DNA of 64,000 bases from Dyella marensis (GCF_900112865.1 NZ_FONH01000006.1:1-64000), one strand, 5' to 3'; shown: positions 33,384-45,345, counted from the first letter of the stretch. Notes: generated by a model from the letters alone, not told the origin. Numbers and translations: made by a program.

Positions 33384-34223
33384 TCAATGGTGTCCGGAGA
33401 ACGGCACCATCTTGCGCAGCGTCGACGGGGCGTGCGGCCACTTCTCGTCGGTCAGGTAGGGGTGGTCCGGATAGTTCAGGGCCAGCACCTTGCGGGTCTG
33501 CTCGGCCAGCTGGGGCCGCTCCAGGCCGATGTAGCTGCGGGTGAGGATGGCCAGCGCGTCGCCGGTCTGCGGCGCCTGCTGGTAATGCTCGATCACGTAC
33601 TGGGCGCGGTCGGCCGAGGCGATGAAGGCCTTCCGGCGCAGGTAGAACTCGGCCACGTTGATCTCGAACTGGGCCAGCACGTTGCGCAGGTAGATCATGC
33701 GCTGGCGGGCGTCGGCCGCGTAGGCGCTGTCCGGGAAGCGGCGGGTCAGCTCGGAGAAGTCGTCGAAGGCCTGCAGGTTGTAGCCCTGGTCGCGGCGGGC
33801 CTGGGTCTCGGTGCGCTGGAACACGCGCTCGATGAAGCCGCCGGTGCGGTCGAAATTGATCAGGCCGCGCAGGTAATAGGCATAATCCACATGCTTGTGG
33901 GTCGGATACGTCTTGATGAAGCGGTTGACCGTGGAATAGGCGTCGTCCGGCTGGTTGTCCTTGTACTGCGAGTAGGCCAGGTCAAGCTGGGCCTGTTCGT
34001 TGAAGTCGCCGGACGGGAAGCGCGCGATCAGTCGCTGGTAGGCCTTGGTGGCCGCGGCGTAGTCCGCATGGACCAGGGAGTCGTGCGCGGTGGTGTACAG
34101 CTTGTCCACCGGCATCGTGTCGATGGTGTCCTTCTTGCTCCGGAACATGGAGCAGGCACTCATCGAGGCGACGACGGCGAGCACGATCAGTACTTTACAG
34201 AGCTGCAGCTTGGTTACGCGCAT
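33384..34223 (-). CDS. bamD: BamD, outer-membrane assembly lipoprotein
   Basis: A 279-residue lipoprotein. The signal peptide ends at SMSAC, with the lipidated Cys at 24. TPR repeats follow (YAAATKAYQRLIARFPSGDF, AYSTVNRFIKTYPTHKHVDYAYYLRGL, AFDDFSELTRRFPDSAYAADA, AQYVIEHYQQAP). It is an essential part of the BAM complex that folds outer-membrane beta-barrels such as the TonB receptors and usher encoded in this window. It is divergent from rluD, as in E. coli and many gammaproteobacteria. Confidence 0.96.
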   Translation of the reverse strand: MRVTKLQLCKVLIVLAVVASMSACSMFRSKKDTIDTMPVDKLYTTAHDSLVHADYAAATKAYQRLIARFPSGDFNEQAQLDLAYSQYKDNQPDDAYSTVNRFIKTYPTHKHVDYAYYLRGLINFDRTGGFIERVFQRTETQARRDQGYNLQAFDDFSELTRRFPDSAYAADARQRMIYLRNVLAQFEINVAEFYLRRKAFIASADRAQYVIEHYQQAPQTGDALAILTRSYIGLERPQLAEQTRKVLALNYPDHPYLTDEKWPHAPSTLRKMVPFSGHH

Positions 34224-34293
34224 GGGAAAGGGTTCAGATGTTTGATCGAAAAGGGATGATAGCCGAAACCACCGGAAACCCGGGCGGCCGGCC

Positions 34294-35271
34294 ATGACGA
34301 CGATCCGCCATGAGGCCACCGTGCCGCTGTCGGCAGCGGGGTGGCGCTTCGACCGGGCCTTGGCCGAGATGTTCCCGGAATACTCGCGATCGCGCCTCAC
34401 CGCCTGGGTCAAGGCCGGCGCGGTCACCCTGGACGGCGCCGTGGCGCCGCCGCGGCAGCTGCTGCGGGGCGGAGAGCAGGTGCGGCTGGAGGCCGTGCTG
34501 GAGGCCGAGGTCGAGCTGGAGCCGGAAGATATTGCGCTGGAGGTGGTCCACCAGGACGAGCACGTGCTGGTGCTGAACAAGCCCGCCGGCCTGGTGGTGC
34601 ACCCCGGCGCCGGCAACCCCGCCGGCACCATGCTGAACGCCTTGCTGCACCACGACCCGAAGCTGGCCGAGCTGCCGCGCGGCGGCATCGTGCACCGCCT
34701 GGACAAGGAGACCTCCGGCCTGATGGTGGTGGCCCGCTCGCTGCCGGCGCATACCGCCCTGGTCGAGATGCTGTCCCGCCACGACGTGGAGCGGCAGTAC
34801 GAGGCCGTGGTGCTGGGCCAGCTGGTGGCCGGCGGCACGGTGGACGCGCCGATCGGCCGCCACATGGGCGACCGCCTGCGCCAGGCCGTGCGCGACGAGG
34901 AGGACGGCAAGCACGCCGTCACCCACTACCGCCTGCGCGAACGCTTCCGCGCCCATGCGCTGCTCCAGTGCAACCTGGAGACCGGACGCACCCACCAGAT
35001 CCGCGTGCACATGGCGCATATCGGCCATGCCCTGGTCGGCGACCCGCTGTACGGCGGCGGCCTGCGCCTGCCCAAGGGCGCCACGCCGGAACTGGTGGCG
35101 GCGCTGCGCGGCTTCCGCCGCCAGGCCTTGCATGCGGAGCGGCTGGCCTTCGCCCACCCGGTCAGCGGCGAGCCGCTGTCGTTCAGCGCGGCGCGGCCGG
35201 CCGACCTGGACGAACTGGTGCGCATCCTGCGCGCCGATGCCGCCCAGGCCGATCCCTACGATGACTACTGA
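34294..35271 (+). CDS. rluD: 23S rRNA pseudouridine synthase RluD
   Basis: A 325-residue enzyme with an N-terminal S4 domain ([31 protein letters not shown] region, about 18-75) and a catalytic domain with the Asp in [18 protein letters not shown] and [28 protein letters not shown]. It forms pseudouridines in helix 69 of 23S rRNA. Its 3' end overlaps pgeF by 11 bp. Confidence 0.96.
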   Translation: MTTIRHEATVPLSAAGWRFDRALAEMFPEYSRSRLTAWVKAGAVTLDGAVAPPRQLLRGGEQVRLEAVLEAEVELEPEDIALEVVHQDEHVLVLNKPAGLVVHPGAGNPAGTMLNALLHHDPKLAELPRGGIVHRLDKETSGLMVVARSLPAHTALVEMLSRHDVERQYEAVVLGQLVAGGTVDAPIGRHMGDRLRQAVRDEEDGKHAVTHYRLRERFRAHALLQCNLETGRTHQIRVHMAHIGHALVGDPLYGGGLRLPKGATPELVAALRGFRRQALHAERLAFAHPVSGEPLSFSAARPADLDELVRILRADAAQADPYDDY

Positions 35272-36001
35272 GGGCTGGCTGCGCCCGGACTGGCCGGCGC
35301 CGGCCGGCGTGCGGACGGCGGTGAGCACGCGCGAGGCGCCGGGCGCCTCGGCCGAGCCGTTCGCGCGCTTCAACCTGGGCAGCCGCTGCGGCGACGCGCC
35401 CGCGGCGGTGGCGGCCAATCGGGCGGCGCTGGAGACGATGCTGGGCCTGCCGGCGACGCCGCGCTGGCTGCGGCAGGTGCATGGGATCGCAGTGGCGGAA
35501 AGCGGCGGCGACGGCGCGGAGCCCGAAGCGGATGCCGCGGTGACCCGCACCCGCGGCGAGCCCCTGGCCATCCTCACCGCCGATTGCCTGCCGGTGCTGT
35601 TCTGCGCCGCGGACGGCAGCGAAGTGGCGGCGGCGCATGCCGGCTGGCGCGGCCTGGCCGGGGGCGTGCTGGAGGCGACGCTGCGGCATATGCGTACGCC
35701 GCCCGGCGCGGCGATGGCATGGCTGGGGCCGTGCATTGGCGCCGCCTCGTATGAAGTCGGCGCGGAAGTGCGAGAGGCCTTCGTCGCTGACGACGCCGGC
35801 GACGAGGCCTGCTTCGCGCTAACCCGCCCCGGCCACTGGCTGTGCGACCTGGCCGGCCTGGCGCGGCGGCGGCTGGCACGGGCCGGCGTGCCCGCCATCT
35901 ACGGCGGCGGTTTCGACACGCTGGCCGACCCGCGCTTCTATTCGTACCGCCGCGACGCCGCGCGCAGCGGCCGCTTCGCCACGCTGATCTGGCTCGAATA
36001 A
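35261..36001 (+). CDS. pgeF: Peptidoglycan editing factor PgeF (YfiH/DUF152)
   Basis: A 246-residue Cu/Zn-type multicopper-oxidase-fold protein. It has the metal and catalytic residues in [27 protein letters not shown] and [12 protein letters not shown]. In E. coli it removes L-Ser wrongly built into cell-wall precursors. The start overlaps the rluD end. In E. coli and other gammaproteobacteria clpB is next; here an ots cassette intervenes. Confidence 0.94.
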   Translation: MTTEGWLRPDWPAPAGVRTAVSTREAPGASAEPFARFNLGSRCGDAPAAVAANRAALETMLGLPATPRWLRQVHGIAVAESGGDGAEPEADAAVTRTRGEPLAILTADCLPVLFCAADGSEVAAAHAGWRGLAGGVLEATLRHMRTPPGAAMAWLGPCIGAASYEVGAEVREAFVADDAGDEACFALTRPGHWLCDLAGLARRRLARAGVPAIYGGGFDTLADPRFYSYRRDAARSGRFATLIWLE

Positions 36002-36003
36002 AG

Positions 36004-36121
36004 CCCCTCTCCCTCCGGGAGAGGGGTTGGGGTGAGGGTACGGGCGGAGCGCAAGAGTGATGTGCACGACTCCGGCCGTACCCTCATCCGCCTGCCGGCA
36101 CCTTCTCCCGCGAGGAGAAGG
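36004..36121. repeat. Family A intergenic repeat, copy 5 (inverted)
   Basis: The only copy in the opposite orientation. It lies between pgeF and otsA, two convergent genes, beginning three bases after the pgeF stop. The central stem has several mismatches (GGAGTCGTGC in place of GGAGCGGTGC) but all three hairpins remain. Confidence 0.88.
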
Positions 36122-36141
36122 ATTCACTAGGCTTGGGTTCG

Positions 36142-37524
36142 TTACTCGCGCAGGGCAGCGACGAAGCTCCGCCGCCACGCCGTAATATCCTGCTGCTCCA
36201 GCACGTCCATCATCGCCCGCCAGCGCTGCCGCCGTTCTTCCAGCGGCATCGCCAGCGCCAGCTCCAGCGCGTCGGCCACCTCTTCGGTATCGGCCGGATT
36301 CACCAGCAAGGCCTCGCCCAGCTCCTGCGCCGCACCGGCGAAGCGCGACAGCACCAGCACCCCCGGATCGTCCGGGTTCTGGCTCGCCACGTACTCCTTC
36401 GCCACCAGGTTCATGCCGTCTCGCATCGGCGTCACCAGCCCCACCTTGGCGTTGCGGTAATACCCGCTCAGCACGCTGTGCGGAAAGGACTTGTTGACGT
36501 AGCGGATCGGCACCCAGTCCGGCGCCGCATACATGCCGTTGATATGGCCGGCCTTGCGCTCCAGGTCGCGGCGGATCTGCCGGTATTCCGGCACCGTGCT
36601 GCGCGAAGGCGGCGCGATCTGCAGGAAGCTGACCCGGCGATGCAGGCGCGGTGCTCGCTCGAGCAGCCGCGCGTACGCGTCGAAGCGCTGCGGCAGGCCC
36701 TTCGAATAGTCCAGCCGGTCCACGCCGATGATCAGCGCGCGGCCTTCCAGGCTGCTGCGCAGGTCCTCGATCGGATCCAGCGTGCCGGCCTGCGCCGCCG
36801 CATCGGCCACGTGCTGAGTATCGATGCCGATCGGAAACACGCCGGCGCGGAAGCGGCGATGGCCCAGGCGCAGGCGATGGCCGCCGCGCAGGCGCGCGCC
36901 GGTCTCGTGCACGAAGTACTCCTCCAGCGCGCGCAGGTCGCGCGCCGTATGCAGGCCGACCAGGTCGTAGGAGGCCAGCGTTTCCAGCAGTTCGCGATGG
37001 CGCGGCAGGGCGATCAGCAGCCCTGCCGCCGGCAGCGGGGTATGCAGGAAGAAACCGATGCGATTGCGCACGCCGCGCTCGCGCAGCATCGAGGCCAGCG
37101 GGATCAGGTGGTAATCGTTCACCCAGATCACATCGTCCGGCTCGACCACGGCGGCGAGGCGGTCGGCAAAAATGCCGTTGACGCGCAGATAGCCGTCCAG
37201 ATGGCCGCGGTTGTAGTCGACCAGGTCGGGCCGGTAGTGCAGCAGCGGCCATAGCGTGCGATTGGCGAAACCATCGTAGAAATGGTCGTGGTCGCCGCGC
37301 GAGAGGTCGATGGTGGCGTAGTGCACCGGGCCGTCGTACAGGTGATGCACAGTGGCCGCGGTCTCGGCGGCGATCTTGCCGCTCCAGCCGAACCACACGC
37401 CGCCGGCCTCCTGCAGCGCCGCGCGCATGGCCGAGGCGAGGCCGCCAGTAGCGGTCTGCCTGGGCAGGGCGACGCGGTTGGAAACGACGATGAGGCGTCC
37501 GGTGCGTAGCGGTACCACGCTCAC
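36142..37524 (-). CDS. otsA: Trehalose-6-phosphate synthase
   Basis: A 460-residue GT20 glycosyltransferase starting VSVVPLRTGRLIVVSNRVALP. It has WFGWSG, the acceptor-site WVNDYHLIPLASMLRE, GFFLHTPLP, GVDRLDYSKGLPQRFDAYARLLE and TPMRDGMNLVAKEYVASQ. It joins glucose from UDP-glucose to glucose 6-phosphate. The GTG start overlaps the stop of the GH15 gene (GTGA). With otsB it gives osmo-protective trehalose. Confidence 0.97.
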   Translation of the reverse strand: MSVVPLRTGRLIVVSNRVALPRQTATGGLASAMRAALQEAGGVWFGWSGKIAAETAATVHHLYDGPVHYATIDLSRGDHDHFYDGFANRTLWPLLHYRPDLVDYNRGHLDGYLRVNGIFADRLAAVVEPDDVIWVNDYHLIPLASMLRERGVRNRIGFFLHTPLPAAGLLIALPRHRELLETLASYDLVGLHTARDLRALEEYFVHETGARLRGGHRLRLGHRRFRAGVFPIGIDTQHVADAAAQAGTLDPIEDLRSSLEGRALIIGVDRLDYSKGLPQRFDAYARLLERAPRLHRRVSFLQIAPPSRSTVPEYRQIRRDLERKAGHINGMYAAPDWVPIRYVNKSFPHSVLSGYYRNAKVGLVTPMRDGMNLVAKEYVASQNPDDPGVLVLSRFAGAAQELGEALLVNPADTEEVADALELALAMPLEERRQRWRAMMDVLEQQDITAWRRSFVAALRE

Positions 37525-39383
37525 AGCTCGTCCTCCCAGCGGCGCGACAGGCGCATCGCGGTCTGGATCAACCCGACCAGCGAATAGGTCTGCGGGAAAT
37601 TGCCCCAGTGCTCGCCGGTGCCCGGCGCGATGTCCTCCGACAGCAGGCCCAGCGGGTTCCGCTGCGCCAGCATGTGCTCGAACATCAGTCGCGCGCGCCG
37701 CTTGCGGCCGGTGGCGGCGAGTGCCTCGATGTACCAGAAAGTGCAGATGTTGAAGCTGGTCTCCGGCGCGCCGAAGTCGTCCGGCGCGATATAGCGAAAC
37801 AGGTAGTCGCCGCGGCCGAGCGCCTTGCCGATCGCATCCACGGTGGCGATGAAGCGCGGATCGCGCCCGCGCACGAAGCCGATGTCGGCCAGCAACAGCA
37901 GGCTGGCGTCCAGGTGCTCGCCGTCGTAGGCGTCGACGAAATGCCCCAGCCGCTCGTTCCAGATGCGCTTGGAGATGCGCTCGTGCAGCGCCACCGCCTC
38001 GTCGTGCCAGTAACGCGCGCGGTCCTTCAGGCCCAGCTCGGTGGCGATATGCGCCAGACGGTCGCAGGCGGCCCAGCACATTGCCGCCGAATAGGTGTGC
38101 ACGGCGGCGCGGCCGCGGAATTCCCACAGGCCGGCATCCGGTTCCTCGGCCATGCGCAGCGCCATCCGGCCCATGCTTTCCAGGCGCTGGAAGGTGCGCG
38201 CGTCGCCGCGGTTCTCCAGGCGCTGGTCGAAGAACAGCTGCGCCGAGGCCAGCACCACCGAGCCGTACACGTCGTTCTGGCGCTGGCGCCAGGCGTCGTT
38301 GCCGATGCGCACCGGCCCCATCCCGCGGTAGCCGTCCAGCCCCGCCGCCTCGCGCTCGGGCAGTTCGCGCTCGAAGGTGATGCCGAACACCGGGCCGACC
38401 TCGTGGTCGCCTTCGGCGGAGAAAATATTGAACACGTAGCGGATGTATTCCTCCATGCTGCGCGTCGCGCCCAGCCGGTTGAGCGCGCGCACCACGAAGG
38501 CGGCGTCGCGCAGCCAGCAATAGCGGTAGTCCCAGTTGCGGCGGGTGCCCGGCGCCTCCGGAATCGAGGTGGTCAGCGCGGCGATGATGGCGCCGGTGGC
38601 TTCGTACTGGCATAGCTTGAGCGTGATCGCCGCGCGGATCACCGGCTCCTGCCATTCATAGGGAATGGACAGGTAGCGCACCCAGTCGCGCCAGTAGGCG
38701 ATGGTGTATTCCAGCGAACTGTGGATGAAGTCGGCGGGGCTGGTGACCAGCGTCTCGTCCGGGCCGAACACCAGGTGCGCGGGCCGGTCGAGATGGAAGA
38801 ACAGCCCGCGCTCGATCAGCGGCACCGCCACGTCGGTGGTCAGGCGCTGGATCACGTCGCTGAGCAGGAAGCGCAGGTGATTGCTGCCGGAGGTGGTCTC
38901 GGGCGCGCGTGCGCCGTAGTCGCACAAGGGGCGCAGCAGGATGCGGATGCGCGGCTTGCCCTGGATCGGCCGGATGCGCCGGGCCAGCATCACCGGATGG
39001 TAGAAGCGCCCGCGCGAGCGGTGGCGCGGCGCGAAATCGGTGATCTCGATGGCATTGTCGTGGCGGTCGTACAGGCGCGTGACCAGCACCGCGGTGTTGG
39101 GCAGGTATTCCTGCTCGGCGCGCTCGACATGTTCCAGCTCGATGATCCAGTCGCCGCCCTCGCGCTGCGGCGAGAGCAGGGCGCAGAAGCTGGCGTCGCT
39201 GTCGAAGCGCGGCAGGCAGCACCAGACGATGCGCGCCATGCCGTCGATCAGCGCGGCAATGCTGCCGTTGCCGATCACTCCCAGGGCCAGGGTCTGCGCA
39301 TTGGCCCGGGTGTTGCTGTCGCCAGGCCCGGTGTCGTCGGGCCTGGCGCGTGATTCAGGCATTCCCTCCAAGGGCATGGGCAT
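37521..39383 (-). CDS. GH15 glucoamylase/trehalase-like protein of the ots operon
   Basis: A 620-residue protein with no signal peptide. The N-terminal beta-sandwich (about 25-240) precedes an (alpha/alpha)6 GH15 catalytic domain with RRNWDYRYCWLRDAAFVV, the probable acid Glu in GLWEFRG and the base Glu in GTGEHWGNFPQTYSLVGLI. Family members include glucoamylases and trehalases (mycobacterial). It lies between otsB and otsA with overlaps on both sides, so it is made with the trehalose-synthesis enzymes; it may limit or recycle trehalose or trim a glucan. I used the first ATG (GGAG at 9 nt); ATGs at 39377 and 39362 are also possible. Confidence 0.9.
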   Translation of the reverse strand: MPMPLEGMPESRARPDDTGPGDSNTRANAQTLALGVIGNGSIAALIDGMARIVWCCLPRFDSDASFCALLSPQREGGDWIIELEHVERAEQEYLPNTAVLVTRLYDRHDNAIEITDFAPRHRSRGRFYHPVMLARRIRPIQGKPRIRILLRPLCDYGARAPETTSGSNHLRFLLSDVIQRLTTDVAVPLIERGLFFHLDRPAHLVFGPDETLVTSPADFIHSSLEYTIAYWRDWVRYLSIPYEWQEPVIRAAITLKLCQYEATGAIIAALTTSIPEAPGTRRNWDYRYCWLRDAAFVVRALNRLGATRSMEEYIRYVFNIFSAEGDHEVGPVFGITFERELPEREAAGLDGYRGMGPVRIGNDAWRQRQNDVYGSVVLASAQLFFDQRLENRGDARTFQRLESMGRMALRMAEEPDAGLWEFRGRAAVHTYSAAMCWAACDRLAHIATELGLKDRARYWHDEAVALHERISKRIWNERLGHFVDAYDGEHLDASLLLLADIGFVRGRDPRFIATVDAIGKALGRGDYLFRYIAPDDFGAPETSFNICTFWYIEALAATGRKRRARLMFEHMLAQRNPLGLLSEDIAPGTGEHWGNFPQTYSLVGLIQTAMRLSRRWEDEL

Positions 39384-40185
39384 AGGGTTCGACTCCTTGT
39401 TTCAGCACGTTCAAGACACGTTGCAGCCAGGCCTGTGCGGAGGACGGGCCCGGCAGGGTGTATTGGGCGAGCGTGGGTTCGCGTTCGCCGACGCGCACGC
39501 TGATCCCGTTTTCCAGGTTGGTGGCGGCGAAGCCGTGTTCGTCGGTGAGGTCGTCGCCCAGGTACACCGGCAGGCGGCCGGCGAACGGCGCGCGTTCGAG
39601 CAGCTCGGTCACCGCCTTGCCCTTGTCCATGCCGGCGGGCTTGAGCTCCAGCACCAGGTTGCCGGCCTGCAGCTCGTAGCCGGGCAGGCCCGGCAGCAGC
39701 GCCAGCACGGCCTCGCGCAGCGCTTCATAGTGGACTGGCGCCGCACGGCAATGCAGGGCGACGGCGAGGCTCTTGTTCTCCACCAGCACGCCGGGATGTT
39801 CGCGTGCGATCGATTCGGCCGCGTGCAGCACCAGGGCGCGGCGGCTGGCGCTGATGCGCGTCTCGCGCTGCTCGCCGTCGGCATGGCGCAGCTGCAGCCC
39901 GTGCAGGCCGGCCATCGCCCACGGCGGCGCGCCGAACAGCGCATCGAGTCCGGCCAGGCTGCGTCCACTGACCAGCGCGAGCGCGCCTTCCAGATGGGCG
40001 TAGAGTTCGGCCAGCAGTGCGTACAGCTCGGGCTCGACGCGCACGTCGTCGGGGCGATCGGCGAACTCGAGCAGGGTGCCATCGACATCGAGGAACAGAG
40101 CCCAGCGATCGCCGGTACCGGGCAAGGGCGGTGCCGGAAGTGGCGTGATGGCGGACATGCGGGGGAAGGCAGGGGAAAAAGACAT
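39355..40185 (-). CDS. otsB: Trehalose-6-phosphate phosphatase
   Basis: A 276-residue HAD phosphatase. The nucleophile Asp is in WALFLDVDGTLLEFADRPD; ALVSGRSLAGLD, LVLELKPAGMDKGKAV and VYLGDDLTDEHGF are the other HAD and TPP motifs. It releases trehalose from trehalose 6-phosphate. I chose the ATG at MSFSPAFPR; one nine codons later is possible. It is first in the otsB-GH15-otsA operon. Confidence 0.95.
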   Translation of the reverse strand: MSFSPAFPRMSAITPLPAPPLPGTGDRWALFLDVDGTLLEFADRPDDVRVEPELYALLAELYAHLEGALALVSGRSLAGLDALFGAPPWAMAGLHGLQLRHADGEQRETRISASRRALVLHAAESIAREHPGVLVENKSLAVALHCRAAPVHYEALREAVLALLPGLPGYELQAGNLVLELKPAGMDKGKAVTELLERAPFAGRLPVYLGDDLTDEHGFAATNLENGISVRVGEREPTLAQYTLPGPSSAQAWLQRVLNVLKQGVEPYAHALGGNA

Positions 40186-40246
40186 CAGATCGAGCCTAAC
40201 AGGGCGAATGTGAAGATCAGCTTTGGATGAGTCCGCAGCGCCCGTC

Positions 40247-40319
40247 GTAGGTTGGGGTGAGCGCAGCGAACCCCAACACCGCGGCAACGTTGGGGTTCGC
40301 TGCGCTCACGCCGACCTAC
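40247..40319. repeat. Family B REP-like inverted pair, copy 3
   Basis: Two inverted units with only a 15-bp spacer, between divergent otsB and clpB. Its last base is also the first base of the clpB heat-shock promoter -35 element. Confidence 0.88.
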
Positions 40320-40346
40320 TTGAATCGCTCGGCGTGGACCGCATCT
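40319..40346 (+). promoter_or_regulatory. Sigma-32 (RpoH) heat-shock promoter of clpB
   Basis: CTTGAA is a perfect -35 match; after 14 bp comes CCGCATCT, matching the -10 consensus CCCCATnT at all but one defined position. It is 55 bp before the clpB start. Family and context (ClpB is RpoH-dependent) make it convincing. Confidence 0.8.
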
Positions 40347-40400
40347 CACCGGCAGTGAGCGGCCTCGGGGGCCGTCAGAAAATCTTGCGGGGACATATTT

Positions 40401-42989
<2,589 letters not shown>

Positions 42990-42994
42990 CGAAC

Positions 42995-43161
42995 GTAGGT
43001 TGGGGTGAGCCGCAGGCGACTGCGAAGGCAGGACGCCGTAGCGAACATCCGCGTAGCGGATGGCCCGAAGGGTGGGCTGCTGATGCAGCCCATAACCCCA
43101 ACCATGCGATGCGTTTGGCGGCACGATGTTGGGGTTCGCCTGTGGCCCACCCCAACCTACG
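42995..43161. repeat. Family B inverted pair, copy 4, with a longer degenerate centre
   Basis: The outer units (GTAGGTTGGGGTGAGCC and its complement) flank about 110 bp with partial inner units and a GGGCTGC/GCAGCCC hairpin. It fills the gap between convergent clpB and the phospholipase gene, beginning six bases after the clpB stop. Confidence 0.8.
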
Positions 43162-45174
43162 TCACCGCGGCTCGCTCTGACTCGGCAACCCATCCTCCAC
43201 ATGCCCCGCCAACCGCCGCCAGAATCCGCCCAGCTCCGCCACCGTCACGCTCAAGTCATACCAGTTGGCATTCCTATCCAGCGCCCACGTGTCATGGACC
43301 GTCGCGCCCGCGGCCACCGAATAGATCCGCACATCGCCGCTCACATATGCATTGCTGACCGTGACCGTGCAGCCCGCGCCACCTGTATTGGCGATGGCCA
43401 GATGCAAGCGGCGAAGAGCGCCGTCGTACGTCGCCGTCACCTCCGGCGCCGCCCCCATTCCCGTCGCCACGCTGCCGCGCCACTGGCGCAGGAATCCGTT
43501 CGGCCCATGCGCCTCCAGGTCATACACACCCTGCGTATAGCGCGCCGCACTCCAGTAATCGGACAACTGCTTGCCCGCTTCCACCGTATAGCGCCACGGC
43601 CCGTCGCTGCGATTGGCCGCATACACCTGGAACACCGCGCCGGCCGCGCCGTCGTTATGGAAGTCGATCCAATACCGCCCTGTCGTCGCATCGACACGGC
43701 CATCCGCACGCAGCGTGTACGGCAGCGCGCGCGCCGGCCGCGTGCCGGCTTCCTGCACCGGCATCGCCTGCAGCGCGGGAATGCCCGGCGCCGGCAGGCT
43801 CTTGCACTGCAGGTCCGCGGCGGCGGTATAGCCGGTGGTGGAGGGCAGGCCCGGCCAGCCGTGGTTGCTGCCGCTGAAATCGAACGCGCTGAGCAGGTCG
43901 CCGCATACCGCGCGGCGCCAGGCGCTGATGTTCGGCTCCATCACGCCGAAGCGCTTTTCCAGGAAACGCAGTACCGAGGTGTGGTCGAACACCTCCGAGC
44001 ACACCCAGCCGCCGCGCGTCCACGGTGACACCACCAGCAGCGGCACGCGGAAACCCAGGCCGATCGGCAGGCCGTTGCTGATCTCGCCGGTCACGCTCAC
44101 CGTGGACAGGCCGTCGTTGGCCGAGGCCGGCGGCGTCGGCGGCGGCACGTGGTCGAAGAAGCCGCCGTTCTCGTCGTAGTTGAGGATGAAGACGGTCTTG
44201 GCCCACACCGCCGGGTTGGCGGCCAGCGCGGCGAGCAGGCGCGCGCTCAGGTCCTCGCCGTAGGCCGGCTTGAAGCTGGCGTGCTCGGACAGATAGTCGG
44301 CGGCGACGATCCACGACACCTGCGGCAGCGTGTCGTTGGCGATGTCCTGGGCGAAGGCGGCGACCATGTCCGGCACGGTGGCCATGCCCTTGTCGTGCAG
44401 CGGCGTGCCGGGCCTGGCCTGCTTGAACGGCTTGAACCAGGCCAGCGCGTTGTCGTCGAAGTTGTTGCTTTCCTGGTAGACCTTCCAGCTCACGCCGGCC
44501 TGTTCCAGGCGCTCGGCATAGGTGGTCCAGGTAAAACCGCCGCCCGGCTCGGTATTGTCCAGCACCGCCGCCTGGCCGACCGACAAGCCGTTGCTGCCGC
44601 TCATCGCATGCAGCCGGTTGGGGTTGGTCTGGGTCAGCGTGGCGGCGAAATAGTGGTCGCAGATGGTGAAGGCGTCGGCCAGCGCGTAATAGAACGGCAG
44701 GTCGGCGCGCTCGAAATGGCCCATGCCCAGGCCCGCCTCGCGTGCGGTGTTCCACGCGTCGAAGCGGCCCTTGTTGAAGATCGCCGTGTCCACCGGGTAA
44801 TTCATCGCCGGCGCGCTGGCGCAGATCGCGCTGGTGGTCGTGGTGTTCATGCGGAACGGCAGCAGATAGCCGTCCGCGTTGCCGCTATACGGTTGCTGCC
44901 ACACGTTGCGCGCCCCGCCGGGCAGCGGTGCCGGCACGCGGTCGCCGAAACCGCGCACGCCGCGCAGGCCGCCGTAGTAGTGATCGAAGGAGCGGTTCTC
45001 CTGCATGAAGATCACCACGTGCTTGACGTCGGTGAGATCGCCGGCCCCGCCCGTGGCAGGCGCCGCCAGCGCCTGGCGCAGCGGTTCGGGAAGCAGGGAG
45101 ATGGCGGCCAGGCCACCGGCGGAGGCGGTGGCCATCTGCAGAAAGCGGCGGCGTCGGCGGTCGATGTCGCTCAT
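43162..45174 (-). CDS. Tat-exported phospholipase C/acid phosphatase-type enzyme
   Basis: A 670-residue phosphoesterase-family protein (PF04185). The Tat signal is DRRRRRFLQMATASAGG. The catalytic start VVIFMQENRSFDHYYGGLRGVRGF, NYDENGGFFDHVPPP and SPWTRGGWV are typical of bacterial non-haemolytic or haemolytic phospholipase C. Two C-terminal repeats of DUF756 type follow (about 495-660). It would hydrolyse phosphatidylcholine or sphingomyelin outside the inner membrane. The start is fixed by the Tat signal; the preceding ORF extension lacks it. The substrate is not proven. Confidence 0.9.
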   Translation of the reverse strand: MSDIDRRRRRFLQMATASAGGLAAISLLPEPLRQALAAPATGGAGDLTDVKHVVIFMQENRSFDHYYGGLRGVRGFGDRVPAPLPGGARNVWQQPYSGNADGYLLPFRMNTTTTSAICASAPAMNYPVDTAIFNKGRFDAWNTAREAGLGMGHFERADLPFYYALADAFTICDHYFAATLTQTNPNRLHAMSGSNGLSVGQAAVLDNTEPGGGFTWTTYAERLEQAGVSWKVYQESNNFDDNALAWFKPFKQARPGTPLHDKGMATVPDMVAAFAQDIANDTLPQVSWIVAADYLSEHASFKPAYGEDLSARLLAALAANPAVWAKTVFILNYDENGGFFDHVPPPTPPASANDGLSTVSVTGEISNGLPIGLGFRVPLLVVSPWTRGGWVCSEVFDHTSVLRFLEKRFGVMEPNISAWRRAVCGDLLSAFDFSGSNHGWPGLPSTTGYTAAADLQCKSLPAPGIPALQAMPVQEAGTRPARALPYTLRADGRVDATTGRYWIDFHNDGAAGAVFQVYAANRSDGPWRYTVEAGKQLSDYWSAARYTQGVYDLEAHGPNGFLRQWRGSVATGMGAAPEVTATYDGALRRLHLAIANTGGAGCTVTVSNAYVSGDVRIYSVAAGATVHDTWALDRNANWYDLSVTVAELGGFWRRLAGHVEDGLPSQSEPR

Positions 45175-45345
45175 GTCGGGGCTTGGCTTGTCGCGCCTGG
45201 GGCAGGCTGCGCATAGCAGAACGCAGCCGTGTTGCAGGCCCTTGCCATTCATGCGTCAGTGCGGCGACACCGCGTGAAAGCGTGGTGATGCGCACCCATA
45301 CGCGGGCGGCTGGTCCCTTTGCGCGCTGCTGCTAAGATGCCCCGG

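Noticed and set aside
1-36121. Repeated palindromic sequences as a possible CRISPR array
   Set aside because: The copies are kilobases apart in single intergenic sites, have internal hairpins and no regular spacers, and no cas gene is present.
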